A stretch of 24,819 bases of DNA from assembly GCA_021836225.1 (NCBI GenBank), contig JAKBJA010000080.1, positions 1 through 24,819 on the forward strand, given 5' to 3'. The translations under genes were made by a program, and so were the position numbers. The notes beneath the pieces are model-generated. The model was not told the DNA's origin. It was given only the letters and a program-made list of their open reading frames with translations, and made no database searches. The stretch's first letter is position 1, and each line of letters opens with the position of its first letter. Shown here one piece after another: positions 15,907 through 22,466 of this stretch. This stretch comes from Pseudomonadota bacterium (lineage in GTDB: Bacteria; Pseudomonadota; Gammaproteobacteria; Burkholderiales; Thiobacillaceae).

Positions 15907-15957
15907 TTGCCTATCTATTGATTGACGAATAATGCCGGACTGCCTATAGTTTGATTG
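15907..15957 (+). promoter_or_regulatory. sigma70-type promoter with two overlapping direct repeats (probable operator)
   Basis: TTGACG (15922-15927) and TATAGT (15945-15950) are separated by exactly 17 bases, a near-consensus promoter for the genes starting at 15994. Two direct repeats of TGCCTAT-N3-TTGATTG occupy 15908-15924 and 15941-15957. The first runs into the -35 hexamer and the second covers the -10 hexamer. Their starts are 33 bases apart, about three helical turns. This suggests an operator for the XRE-type protein encoded just downstream. Confidence 0.7.
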
Positions 15958-15993
15958 GCAACTTGGTGCGGTTTGACCGCAGAGTGATCGGTG

Positions 15994-16458
15994 ATGAGCG
16001 TCAGGGATACGGCCAGAAAGCAGAATGTGCGAATTGTGGAGCGCACATCGGGGCAGCTTCGCAACCTCTATCAGCCAAAAAGCGGGTGGCTGGCTCTGTT
16101 GCGCCACGCACTGGGCATGTCCGGCGCTCAGGTCGCCGCGCGCATGGGCGTTAGCCGTAACGCGATCTATCAGGCAGAAGGCAATGAACGCGACGGTGCG
16201 ATCACCATCGCCCAGATGCGCAAGATAGCCGACGCCATGAATGCCGAGTTCGTCTACGCGCTTGTCCCCAAAGGCAGCGTTGATGACGTCATCCGCGCCC
16301 AGGCGCGGCAGAAGGCCGAGGCGCTTGTGCGGCGCGCAGGCGCACATATGGCGCTCGAAAGCCAGTCGCTGTCCAATGACCAGATAAAACAGCGGATCGA
16401 AGAACTGGCCGATGAGCTGGTTCGCAACATGCCGTCCGACTTCTGGGAGACCAGATGA
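15994..16458 (+). CDS. mobile mystery protein A (XRE-family regulator, putative antitoxin)
   Basis: This is a 154-residue protein starting MSVRDTARKQNVRIVERTSG; a GTG three bases earlier is the alternative. An HTH_3/XRE domain occupies about 30-90: LRHALGMSGAQVAARMGVSR, then NAIYQAEGNERDGAITIAQM. It continues as KIADAMNAEFVYALVPKGSV and ends in a charged helical tail. This order matches the TIGR02612 'mobile mystery protein A' family, which is always paired with protein B as here. It probably represses its own promoter and may neutralise the Fic partner. Start and stop codons overlap the next gene (ATGA at 16455-16458). Confidence 0.88.
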   Translation: MSVRDTARKQNVRIVERTSGQLRNLYQPKSGWLALLRHALGMSGAQVAARMGVSRNAIYQAEGNERDGAITIAQMRKIADAMNAEFVYALVPKGSVDDVIRAQARQKAEALVRRAGAHMALESQSLSNDQIKQRIEELADELVRNMPSDFWETR

Positions 16459-17054
16459 CCCTTGTGGAGCCGGATGGCGCTACGCCGCTCGATACCCATG
16501 AGCGGCAAGGCCTCCGATACGATCACATCACCACGCGCGGCGAGCTGGACGAGCTGGAGCAGGCGAACATCGAGCAGGGCCTCGTCTGGGCCACGCGGCA
16601 GCGCCGTGTCAACATCTTCGATGACGCTTTTATCCGCAGGCTCCACAAGCGGCTTTTCGGCAATGTCTGGACCTGGGCAGGCCGCTACAGGCTGACGGAG
16701 AAGAATATCGGTATCGACCCCCGGCAGATTTCCGTTCAGCTGCGGATACTGCTCGATGACGCGCGTTATTGGGCGGAGAATGCAGTCTATCCGCCACTGG
16801 AAGCCGCGGCACGGTACCACCACAGGCTGGTGCAAATCCATCCCTTCCCCAACGGTAACGGGCGCCACGCCCGTATTGCCACCGACGTCATGCTGGAAAG
16901 AGTCTATCGGCACCCGCTGATCGAGTGGACCTGCGGTTTCGACCTCCAGACCGCCGATGCGCGACGGCTAGCCTATATCGCCGCCCTGCGGGCTGCCGAT
17001 GGCGGCGATTTGGATCCCTTACTTGCGTTCGTGGGAGCAAAAGATACTGCCTGA
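16455..17054 (+). CDS. mobile mystery protein B (Fic-domain protein, putative toxin)
   Basis: This is a 199-residue protein with a complete Fic core. HPFPNGNGRHAR (129-140) contains the catalytic H-x-F-x-x-G-N-G-R motif, and the preceding WTWAGRYRLTEKNIGI region supplies the flap. It matches the TIGR02613 'mobile mystery protein B' family. Fic proteins transfer AMP or another nucleotide group to hydroxyls of target proteins; the target here is unknown. With the upstream XRE protein it forms a toxin-antitoxin-like pair typical of genomic islands. It overlaps the first gene by four bases. The active site looks intact. Confidence 0.9.
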   Translation: MTLVEPDGATPLDTHERQGLRYDHITTRGELDELEQANIEQGLVWATRQRRVNIFDDAFIRRLHKRLFGNVWTWAGRYRLTEKNIGIDPRQISVQLRILLDDARYWAENAVYPPLEAAARYHHRLVQIHPFPNGNGRHARIATDVMLERVYRHPLIEWTCGFDLQTADARRLAYIAALRAADGGDLDPLLAFVGAKDTA

Positions 17055-17151
17055 CGGAAGAGGGCGGATTGGCCCCAGGCCGGCCGTACCGCCCATCCCC
17101 TTTTTTGGCTGGCTATACCCGAGCAGGAACTTGCAAAAGGATTGCTCTGGC

Positions 17152-17292
17152 ATGCACAAGCCGGCCCTTTCCACCGTATTCATCGGTGCGACGGCCATGG
17201 TCGTCGTATCCTTGGCCACCCTTTTCGCCATTGGGCTTGCAGAACACTGGTCGCTCAACATCACGACCCGAGAAGTGGCCCCGCAAATTTGA
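17152..17292 (+). CDS. possible 46-aa single-pass membrane protein
   Basis: It starts at ATG 17152 with AAAGGA about ten bases upstream. The product is MHKPALSTVFIGATAMVVVS and continues with a hydrophobic run to about residue 30, then a short polar tail. One transmembrane helix is predicted by eye. It ends eight bases before the IS3 boundary, so it is not obviously truncated by it. I do not recognise a family. The rest of the 245-base gap holds nothing clear. Confidence 0.4.
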   Translation: MHKPALSTVFIGATAMVVVSLATLFAIGLAEHWSLNITTREVAPQI

Positions 17293-17361
17293 ACAGCGCT
17301 ATAAGTGGAAACCCCGGGCATGATGCCGGGCCAAGAAAGGCTTGGCGAGAAGGAGTTTTTG

Positions 17362-17676
17362 ATGACGAAGAAATCAGGGCGGCGTACTCGCCGCACCCAC
17401 AATGCGGAGTTCAAGGCTCGTGTGGCGTTGGCGGCTTTGCGCGAGGATAAGACATTGGCCGAACTGGCCGCGCAGTTTGAGCTGCACCCCAACCAGATCA
17501 CGGAGTGGAAGCGGCAGTTGCTGGAACATGCGGCGGATGTGTTCGGGGGAGGCACAAAGGGAGCCGAGCCGGTCGATCTGGCGCCGCTGCATGCCAAGAT
17601 CAGGCAGCAGGTTCTGGAGCTCGATTTTTTAGAACGCGCGCTTACCAAAGCGGGATTGCTGAGCGCAAAGCGATGA
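17362..17676 (+). CDS. IS3-family OrfA (helix-turn-helix transposase subunit)
   Basis: This is a 104-residue protein from ATG 17362 (AAGGAG upstream). It opens with a basic stretch [21 protein letters not shown], in which the tail [10 protein letters not shown] starts the helix-turn-helix that ends [22 protein letters not shown]-terminal leucine-zipper-like helix (LEFLER-type: [15 protein letters not shown]) follows. It ends in an ATGA overlap with orfB, the usual arrangement, where orfA and orfB are joined by frameshifting or coupled re-initiation. Confidence 0.85.
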   Translation: MTKKSGRRTRRTHNAEFKARVALAALREDKTLAELAAQFELHPNQITEWKRQLLEHAADVFGGGTKGAEPVDLAPLHAKIRQQVLELDFLERALTKAGLLSAKR

Positions 17677-18599
17677 TCGACCGTGAACATGAGTTGCCCG
17701 TCACACCCACCAGGCCCGGTTGCTTGGCATCAGCCGGGGGACGGTGTACTACCTGCCCAAGCCCGCAAGCGACGCCGATCTGCCGCTCATGCGCAGGCTC
17801 GATGAGCCGCACCTGGAGCACCCCTTCATGGGCGCTCGGATGCTGCGCCGGCAGCTTCAGCGCGAAGGCATCCACGTGGGCCAGCGCCACGCGCACGCTC
17901 ATGCGGTGCATAAGTCTGGAGGCGCTGTGTCCCCAGCCGGGCACAAGCCAGCGTCATCCGGGCCACAAGGTCCACCCTTATCTGCTGCGCAACCTCGCGA
18001 TCACCCGGGCCAACCAGGTCTTGGCACTGGACACGACCTACATCCCCATGGCGCGGGGGTTTGTGTATCTCACCGCCGTGGTGGACGCGGCTGCCGCATG
18101 GTGCTCGCACACAAGGTCGCCACGACGCTGGAATCTTGTCATGCCAGGGAGGTGATCGAACAGCCCTTCGCCCGCCATGGCGCGCCTGAGATCGTCAACA
18201 CCGATCAGGGCAGCCAGTTCACCGCCGAAGAGTTCACGGACGCTGTCCTTGATCGGGGCTGCCGGCTGTCGATGGATGGACGTGGGGCCTGGCGGGACAA
18301 TGTGTTCGTGGAGCGCCTGTGGCGTAGCGTCAAGTACGAGTGCGTGTATCTCAAGGCCTACGGCGGCGTCAGCGCCGCCCGGGCCGACATCGGCCACTAC
18401 ATCGACTGGCTCAACGTGCACCCGGGGGCATTCAAGCCTTGATGACCTCACGCCGCTTGAGACCCACATGAATCTGTCTGTTGTCAGCCTGCCAGGAGGT
18501 CGCATAGAATGGATATGCGGTGCGCCCCGAGTTGCCCACCGCGTCAGCCGTTCGTCGCAAGCGACGCCCGCCGCCGCGGACAACTCTGCACCGTCCTAA
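17673..18599 (+). pseudogene. IS3-family OrfB (DDE transposase), multiple frameshifts
   Basis: The protein can be read only by changing frame. [11 protein letters not shown] (from 17673) continues as HQARLLGISRGTVYYLPKP after an extra base near 17704. The frame changes again near 17890 (TLMRCISLEALCP), near 18095 (MVLAHKVATTLES) and near 18430 (HSSLDDLTPLETH). The DDE landmarks remain: LALDTTYIPMARGFVYL, IVNTDQGSQFTAEEF and WRDNVFVERLWRSVKYE. At least four indels mean no functional transposase is made. Some of these could be assembly errors, but their number favours decay. Confidence 0.85.
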
Positions 18600-18670
18600 A
18601 CCGCCCGGACTCCACTTATAATTCGGGGAATGCTGTTCAAACAACCGGGGCCGCTTCTCATGTAACCCCT

Positions 18671-19861
18671 ATGAAAATAGGCCATTATCTCTCAAATATC
18701 GTAGGTGAGGGGGGCACGATCCACTATATCGACCGCCTCATGGCCGCGCAGCGCGCCGCGGGGCATAGCGTCATTCGTCTGGGCTTACGCAATACCGCCA
18801 GGCCTCACGATGCGCCGGAGATAGTGCGGGTACCGGATGAGCGACAGCTAACCACGATCGCCCGCGAGCAGGGCATCGATATCCTTCATCTGCACGGCCC
18901 GGCCAACCTTCCGGCCGGCTCGCTCTTGCCGGCGGTTCGCACCGTTCATGGCCATAGCCCCCATTGCCCGGCACGCTCACGCTACTGGCCTGCCTCCGAC
19001 CGAAGCTGTTCGGTGCGCGCCGCCTTCTGGACTTGCGTACGGTACCATGTGGCGGAGAAGTGTGAGCGTGTGCGACCCGGAAAGATCTTGCGCAATTGGC
19101 GGGCGTTTTGCGCCGAGCGCGATCAACTTATGACGATCCCAGTCATCTGTCCTAGCTCCTATGTGTATCGAGAGATGCGGCGCGCTGGATTTCCGCCGGA
19201 GCGCTTGGCGGTCGTGCCGCACGCCCATTTTGGGGATAGGCCACCCTACGCGCCGCCGCCTAAGGCTTCTGACCGAATCCCTTTCCTGTTTCTGGGCCGC
19301 CTGGCCCCGGAAAAGGGCCTCGCCTGGCTTTTGGCCGCCCTTGCGCGGACCCAAGGCCCCATCCACCTGCATGTTGCCGGGGATGGTCCGGAGCGGGCGG
19401 CCATGGTGGCGCGCGCCAAGGCGCTCGGCATAAGTGGGCGAGTCACGTTCCATGGCTGGGTGGACGAACAGCAGAGGGATCTATTGCTTATGCAGAGCCG
19501 CGCCCTCATCGTTCCAAGCACGGGCCCAGAAACCTTCGGCCTGGTCGTGCTGGAGGCGTTCGCAGTCGGCCGAGCCGTGGTTGCGGCCGCAACGGGCGCG
19601 TTGCCCGAGATAGTGACGCACGAGAAGACCGGCCTTCACGTCGAACCCGGAAATGCCGCTATGCTCGCCGCAAGTCTCGAAGGCCTGGCGGCGGATTACG
19701 AGCGCGCCGCCGCACTCGGCCGCGCCGGCCGCGCGCAACTTGCCACACGCTTTTCTGCACAAACCCATGTGGCGGCTGTCGCCGATGTGTATGCTCGTGC
19801 CCTATCCATCGACCGAGCCATGGAGAGCGAAGCGAGGGCGAGGAGCCCGCGGGAGGCGTAG
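18671..19861 (+). CDS. GT4-family glycosyltransferase
   Basis: This is a 396-residue GT-B enzyme. The start at 18671 (MKIGHYLSNIVGEGGTIHYI) begins the first Rossmann domain; the open frame further upstream runs into the IS3 element and is not coding. The C-terminal donor-binding domain shows FLGRLAPEKGLAWLLAAL, HVAGDGPERAAM, VTFHGWVDEQQ and the E-x7-E motif in PETFGLVVLEAF (about 285-297), then the GALPEIVTHEKTGLHVEPGN tail. The middle contains a cysteine-rich stretch (HSPHCPARSRYW, SCSVRAAFWTC, EKCERV), which is unusual. It probably transfers a nucleotide-activated sugar to a surface polysaccharide or lipid; the acceptor is unknown. The ribosome site is weak, and IS3 has probably replaced the native promoter. 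Confidence 0.88.
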   Translation: MKIGHYLSNIVGEGGTIHYIDRLMAAQRAAGHSVIRLGLRNTARPHDAPEIVRVPDERQLTTIAREQGIDILHLHGPANLPAGSLLPAVRTVHGHSPHCPARSRYWPASDRSCSVRAAFWTCVRYHVAEKCERVRPGKILRNWRAFCAERDQLMTIPVICPSSYVYREMRRAGFPPERLAVVPHAHFGDRPPYAPPPKASDRIPFLFLGRLAPEKGLAWLLAALARTQGPIHLHVAGDGPERAAMVARAKALGISGRVTFHGWVDEQQRDLLLMQSRALIVPSTGPETFGLVVLEAFAVGRAVVAAATGALPEIVTHEKTGLHVEPGNAAMLAASLEGLAADYERAAALGRAGRAQLATRFSAQTHVAAVADVYARALSIDRAMESEARARSPREA

Positions 19862-19870
19862 GTCCGGGCG

Positions 19871-19887
19871 GGTGGCCGCAGGCCACC
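19871..19887. terminator. palindromic hairpin after the glycosyltransferase gene
   Basis: GGTGGCC-GCA-GGCCACC is a 7-bp perfect stem with a 3-base loop, nine bases past the stop at 19861. There is no T tract. It may help to end transcription or protect the 3' end. Confidence 0.4.
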
Positions 19888-19897
19888 TGCAAGGACA

Positions 19898-19918
19898 CCG
19901 GCCGTGCGGCCGGCAATG
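19898..19918. repeat. REP-like palindrome, copy 1
   Basis: CCGGCC-GTGC-GGCCGG followed by CAATG. An almost identical copy (one base different, ATGC loop) lies at 21350-21370, on the other side of the IS1111 element. The remainder of 19919-20082 has no gene. Confidence 0.6.
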
Positions 19919-19940
19919 TCGATACGCCGTCCAGTCATAC

Positions 19941-19953
19941 ATGGTCGCCCCCT
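19941..19953. repeat. left copy of a 13-bp inverted repeat flanking the IS1111 element
   Basis: ATGGTCGCCCCCT here is the exact reverse complement of 21301-21313. Taken with the IS1111 boundaries, the pair would bracket about 164 bp of pre-insertion DNA, like a small terminal-inverted-repeat element. Confidence 0.5.
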
Positions 19954-20085
19954 GTTTGCCAAGCGCTCATTTCGTGACGTCAAGAAGGTAACGATTGCAG
20001 CCATACATCCGGACTTTTGATGAGGCCGTCGCCTCGGTCCCTGATGGAATTTGCTGAATGGCGCCTGATCATTGTGTCGCACTCG

Positions 20086-20205
20086 AAGTGCCCAACTGGA
20101 CACAGGCTCAGCCATTCCCGGTCTTACCTGTCCTGCCATCACATCGTGATTGCCTGTGCAATCGGTGGAGTCACCTCTTTTCGTCAACCTATCGTAGATT
20201 CCTCC
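20086..20205 (-). ncRNA. candidate seekRNA/bridge RNA region of the IS1111-group element
   Basis: IS110/IS1111 elements encode a short structured guide RNA in a non-coding end; in the IS1111 group it lies between the transposase stop and the right end. This about 120-base stretch occupies exactly that position. It contains a small palindrome ATCAC-GAT-GTGAT at about 20142-20154. The RNA call is by position and family knowledge; I could not identify the guide segments. Confidence 0.4.
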
Positions 20206-21234
20206 TCACGCGCACGCCGCCTGGTAATCTGCCTCATATTCGCGGCCATGAGCCAGCAAGGCCCAGACGACGCGGGCATTGCGGTTCGCCCACGCCACGG
20301 CGGCGATGTTCTTGTGGCGCCGCTCGAGTAACCGCTTCAGTCGGGGAGCGGCATTCTCCCTCCCTTCGGCCGCCCGGATGACCGACCGGGCGCCATGAAT
20401 CAGCAGCGTTCGCAGATACGTGTCGCCCCGTTTGCTGATCCCGAGCAGAGTCGGCTTGCCGCCGCTCGAATGTTGCCGCGGCACCAATCCCAACCATGCC
20501 GCCAGTTGACGGCCGTTGGCGAAATTCGTGGCATCACCCACCGAAGCCACCAGTGCCGTTGCGGTGATGGGGCCAATCCCGGGGATTTCAGCCAAGCGGC
20601 GGCTGGCGGCATTCTGCCGATGCCACGCCTGGATGTCCGTTTCCAACTCCGTCACCTGCCGGTCGAGCATCTTAAGGTGTTCACCCAGCCGATGGAGCAA
20701 CTGGCGAAACGTCATGGGCAGCGCATTCTCGCCATCCTCCAGGATCGAAGGCAGGCGCCCGGCGATGTGCGCAATCCCCTGCGGCAGCACGATGCCGTAC
20801 TCCGAGAGCAATCCCCGGATCTGATTGGCCTGCGCGGTCCGGGCCTTGACGAATCCCTGACGGGCGCGATGCAGGGCGAGGACCGCCTGATTGTCGGGGG
20901 TCTTCACCGGCACGAAGCGCATGCTGGGGCGGGACACGGCCTCACAGATCGCCTCGGCGTCGGCGGCGTCGTTCTTGTTGGTCCGCACATAGGGCTTCAC
21001 GAATTGCGGAGCCATCAGCTTTACTGTATGCCCAAGGGCGGTCAGTTGCCGGGCCCAATGGTGCGCACTGCCGCAGGCCTCCATGCCGATCAAGCACGGC
21101 GCAAGGTTGGCGAAAAAAGTGAGGACCTGAGTGCGCTTGAGGCTCTTCCGGAACACCGCCTTGCCCCGGCTATCCACCCCATGAACCGCAAAAACGGCCT
21201 TTGCGAGATCTATTCCAACCGTTGTAATCTGCAT
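20206..21234 (-). CDS. IS110-family (IS1111 group) DEDD transposase
   Basis: This is a 342-residue protein. The N-terminal DEDD (RuvC-like) domain begins TTVGIDLAKAVFAVHGVD (first Asp), with CLIGMEACGSAHHWAR (Glu) and NKNDAADAEAICEAV (Asp pair). The C-terminal transposase_20 domain has RLAEIPGIGPITATALVASV, FANGRQLAAWLGLVPRQHSS and LLIHGARSVI, with the conserved serine region (SSGGKPTLLGISKRGD). The start at 21234 has a GGAGGCG just upstream. All motifs look intact, so it may be active. Such enzymes recombine DNA under guidance of an element-encoded RNA and make little or no target duplication. Confidence 0.92.
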   Translation of the reverse strand: MQITTVGIDLAKAVFAVHGVDSRGKAVFRKSLKRTQVLTFFANLAPCLIGMEACGSAHHWARQLTALGHTVKLMAPQFVKPYVRTNKNDAADAEAICEAVSRPSMRFVPVKTPDNQAVLALHRARQGFVKARTAQANQIRGLLSEYGIVLPQGIAHIAGRLPSILEDGENALPMTFRQLLHRLGEHLKMLDRQVTELETDIQAWHRQNAASRRLAEIPGIGPITATALVASVGDATNFANGRQLAAWLGLVPRQHSSGGKPTLLGISKRGDTYLRTLLIHGARSVIRAAEGRENAAPRLKRLLERRHKNIAAVAWANRNARVVWALLAHGREYEADYQAACA

Positions 21235-21300
21235 TGTCGCCTCCTTCCGGTCAGTGGTATGTCACACACTCCACTTTGGCACTTTTGATGCCGGTTAGGG

Positions 21301-21313
21301 AGGGGGCGACCAT
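21301..21313. repeat. right copy of the 13-bp inverted repeat flanking the IS1111 element
   Basis: AGGGGGCGACCAT is the reverse complement of 19941-19953. It lies about ten bases outside the estimated IS1111 end. A 10-bp direct repeat ACTTTTGATG (20013-20022 and 21281-21290) also links the two sides. Confidence 0.5.
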
Positions 21314-21326
21314 CCCATTATTGTGG

Positions 21327-21384
21327 GCGAGCCTCTTGTGCGCCGGAAACCGGCCATGCGGCCGGCAATGAGCGCACGGCTCGC
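21327..21384. repeat. nested palindrome containing REP-like copy 2
   Basis: Three nested stems: GCGAGCC (21327-21333) with GGCTCGC (21378-21384), GTGCGC (21338-21343) with GCGCAC (21372-21377), and CCGGCC (21350-21355) with GGCCGG (21360-21365). The core repeats the palindrome at 19898-19918. It could form a long hairpin or cruciform, or be a structured RNA. Confidence 0.6.
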
Positions 21385-21734
21385 CCGCAGGACGGCCGCG
21401 GCCGTGCCGAAGCGGGAGCGGGAGCGGAGGCACAAAGAGTGCGCTTAAGACCGAAGGCGCGAGGGCGACTGTCCCGTCGCGCTTACTGAGGGCCAGCGCA
21501 CAATCGCGCCGTCCATGTGGGTTTGCTCGCGTGAAAGGCGCGCCCTATATGGGCGCTTGATCAGCCCCCAACCCACGCGGCCGTCGAGGGCCATCACTAG
21601 ACCGCGACGCCTTATAAAGGGGTCTTTCAGGTGAGCGGGTAGGCGACCTGTTGAAGGGAGGGGGTCCGACGGTGTAGCGTACGGCACGCCCGCGGCCGCA
21701 GGCCTTAGGGCTTACCCTTTTTGGTCGAGGCCTC
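21385..21734. other. non-coding upstream region of the gdpD-glpD genes
   Basis: No gene is recognised; open frames here lack family similarity. GCCCTATATGGGC (about 21543-21555) is a short palindrome, and GCCTTATAAAGGGGTC near 21610 is AT-rich in a GC-rich background and could hold a -10 element, but no convincing -35 partner is seen. GCCGCAGGCC near 21695 echoes the palindrome at 19871. Confidence 0.35.
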
Positions 21735-22466
21735 ATGCTCGAGTTGGTCGCCCACCGCGGTTATGCCCGGCGCTTTCCCGAAAACACCCTCGCGGCCCTC
21801 GAGGGCGCGGTTGCGGCCGGCGCCCGTTATGTCGAGGTCGACGTCCAGTTGACCGCCGATGCCGTGCCGGTGTTGTTCCATGACCACGACTGCCGGCGCC
21901 TGTGCGGCATGCCGGGCGCGATCGATGGCTACGATCTCGCGCAGACGGCGGCCTTCGGTCTGGCATGGCCCGAGGGGTCCGGGGGCACGCGCGCGCCGGT
22001 GCCCTTGGCGCGCGTCGCCGATCTCGCCGCGTTTCTCGCCGCCCATCCCGCCGTCACGGCCTTTGTCGAGATCAAGCACGAGGCCGTCCGACGTTTCGGT
22101 GCCGCGCTCGCGGTCCAGGCCGTGCATGAGCTCTTAAGGCCCGTGCTCACCCAGACCGTCCTCATCTCGTTTTCGCGAAGAGCGCTCGTCGTCGCCCGGG
22201 ATTTATGGCCGGCGATCGGTCTGGTCACGAGGCACTACCGCGAGTTTCGCGCGCGCGGCACGGTAGCGCTTGCGCCTGAGTACCACTTCTGCGACGTCAA
22301 GGGCCTGCCGCGCCGCGGGCCGCTTGGCCGTGACGGCACGACCCTCGTTGTCTACGAGATCGACTGCGCCCGGCAGGCGCGGGCCCTGGAGGCCCGCGGG
22401 GTGCGCTTCGTCGAGACCTTCGCCTATGCGGAGCTTGCCCTGGCCTTGATGGATGCCGGCGCATGA
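21735..22466 (+). CDS. ugpQ: cytoplasmic glycerophosphodiester phosphodiesterase
   Basis: This is a 243-residue GDPD-family TIM barrel without a signal peptide. Active-site landmarks: HRG (7-9) with PENT (15-18), VEVDVQLTAD with the metal ligands E34 and D36, VLFHDHD with the general-acid histidine H49, FVEIKHE, and the C-terminal VYEIDCARQARALEARGVRF, then ETFAYAEL. It hydrolyses glycerophosphodiesters such as glycerophosphoethanolamine to glycerol-3-phosphate and the alcohol. It overlaps the dehydrogenase gene by four bases (ATGA), so the product glycerol-3-phosphate would be passed to the next enzyme. Start at 21735 is the first ATG; the ribosome site is weak (GAGGCC). Confidence 0.9.
   Translation: MLELVAHRGYARRFPENTLAALEGAVAAGARYVEVDVQLTADAVPVLFHDHDCRRLCGMPGAIDGYDLAQTAAFGLAWPEGSGGTRAPVPLARVADLAAFLAAHPAVTAFVEIKHEAVRRFGAALAVQAVHELLRPVLTQTVLISFSRRALVVARDLWPAIGLVTRHYREFRARGTVALAPEYHFCDVKGLPRRGPLGRDGTTLVVYEIDCARQARALEARGVRFVETFAYAELALALMDAGA

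Larger units (their letters stand above)
17300..18620 (+). mobile_element. IS3-family insertion sequence, decayed
   Basis: Imperfect inverted repeats start TATAAGTGGA at 17300-17309 and end TCCACTTATA at 18611-18620, with further similarity inward (ACCCCGGGC against GTCCGGGC). Length is about 1.32 kb, normal for IS3. OrfA is intact but orfB carries several frameshifts, so the copy is dead. No target duplication is visible. The right end lies 50 bases before the glycosyltransferase start. Confidence 0.8.
20083..21291 (-). mobile_element. IS110-family element, IS1111 group
   Basis: The transposase is of the IS1111 type. Subterminal inverted repeats of 15 bp with two mismatches are found: AAGTGCCCAACTGGA at 20086-20100 and the reverse complement of AAGTGCCAAAGTGGA at 21270-21284. 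IS1111-group elements have 11-13-bp subterminal repeats, a few bases inside the tips, so the exact ends given here (three and seven bases beyond) are an estimate. There is a short leader upstream of the transposase (about 57 bases) and about 120 non-coding bases downstream, as usual for the group. Confidence 0.75.

Noticed and set aside
16999..17292. 97-codon frame extending the small membrane ORF upstream
   Set aside because: The upstream part overlaps the 3' end of the Fic gene in another frame; only the part from ATG 17152 has a ribosome site and a hydrophobic helix.
20395..21288. 297-codon plus-strand frame opposite the IS1111 transposase
   Set aside because: It is antisense to a clear DEDD transposase and has no recognisable domain.
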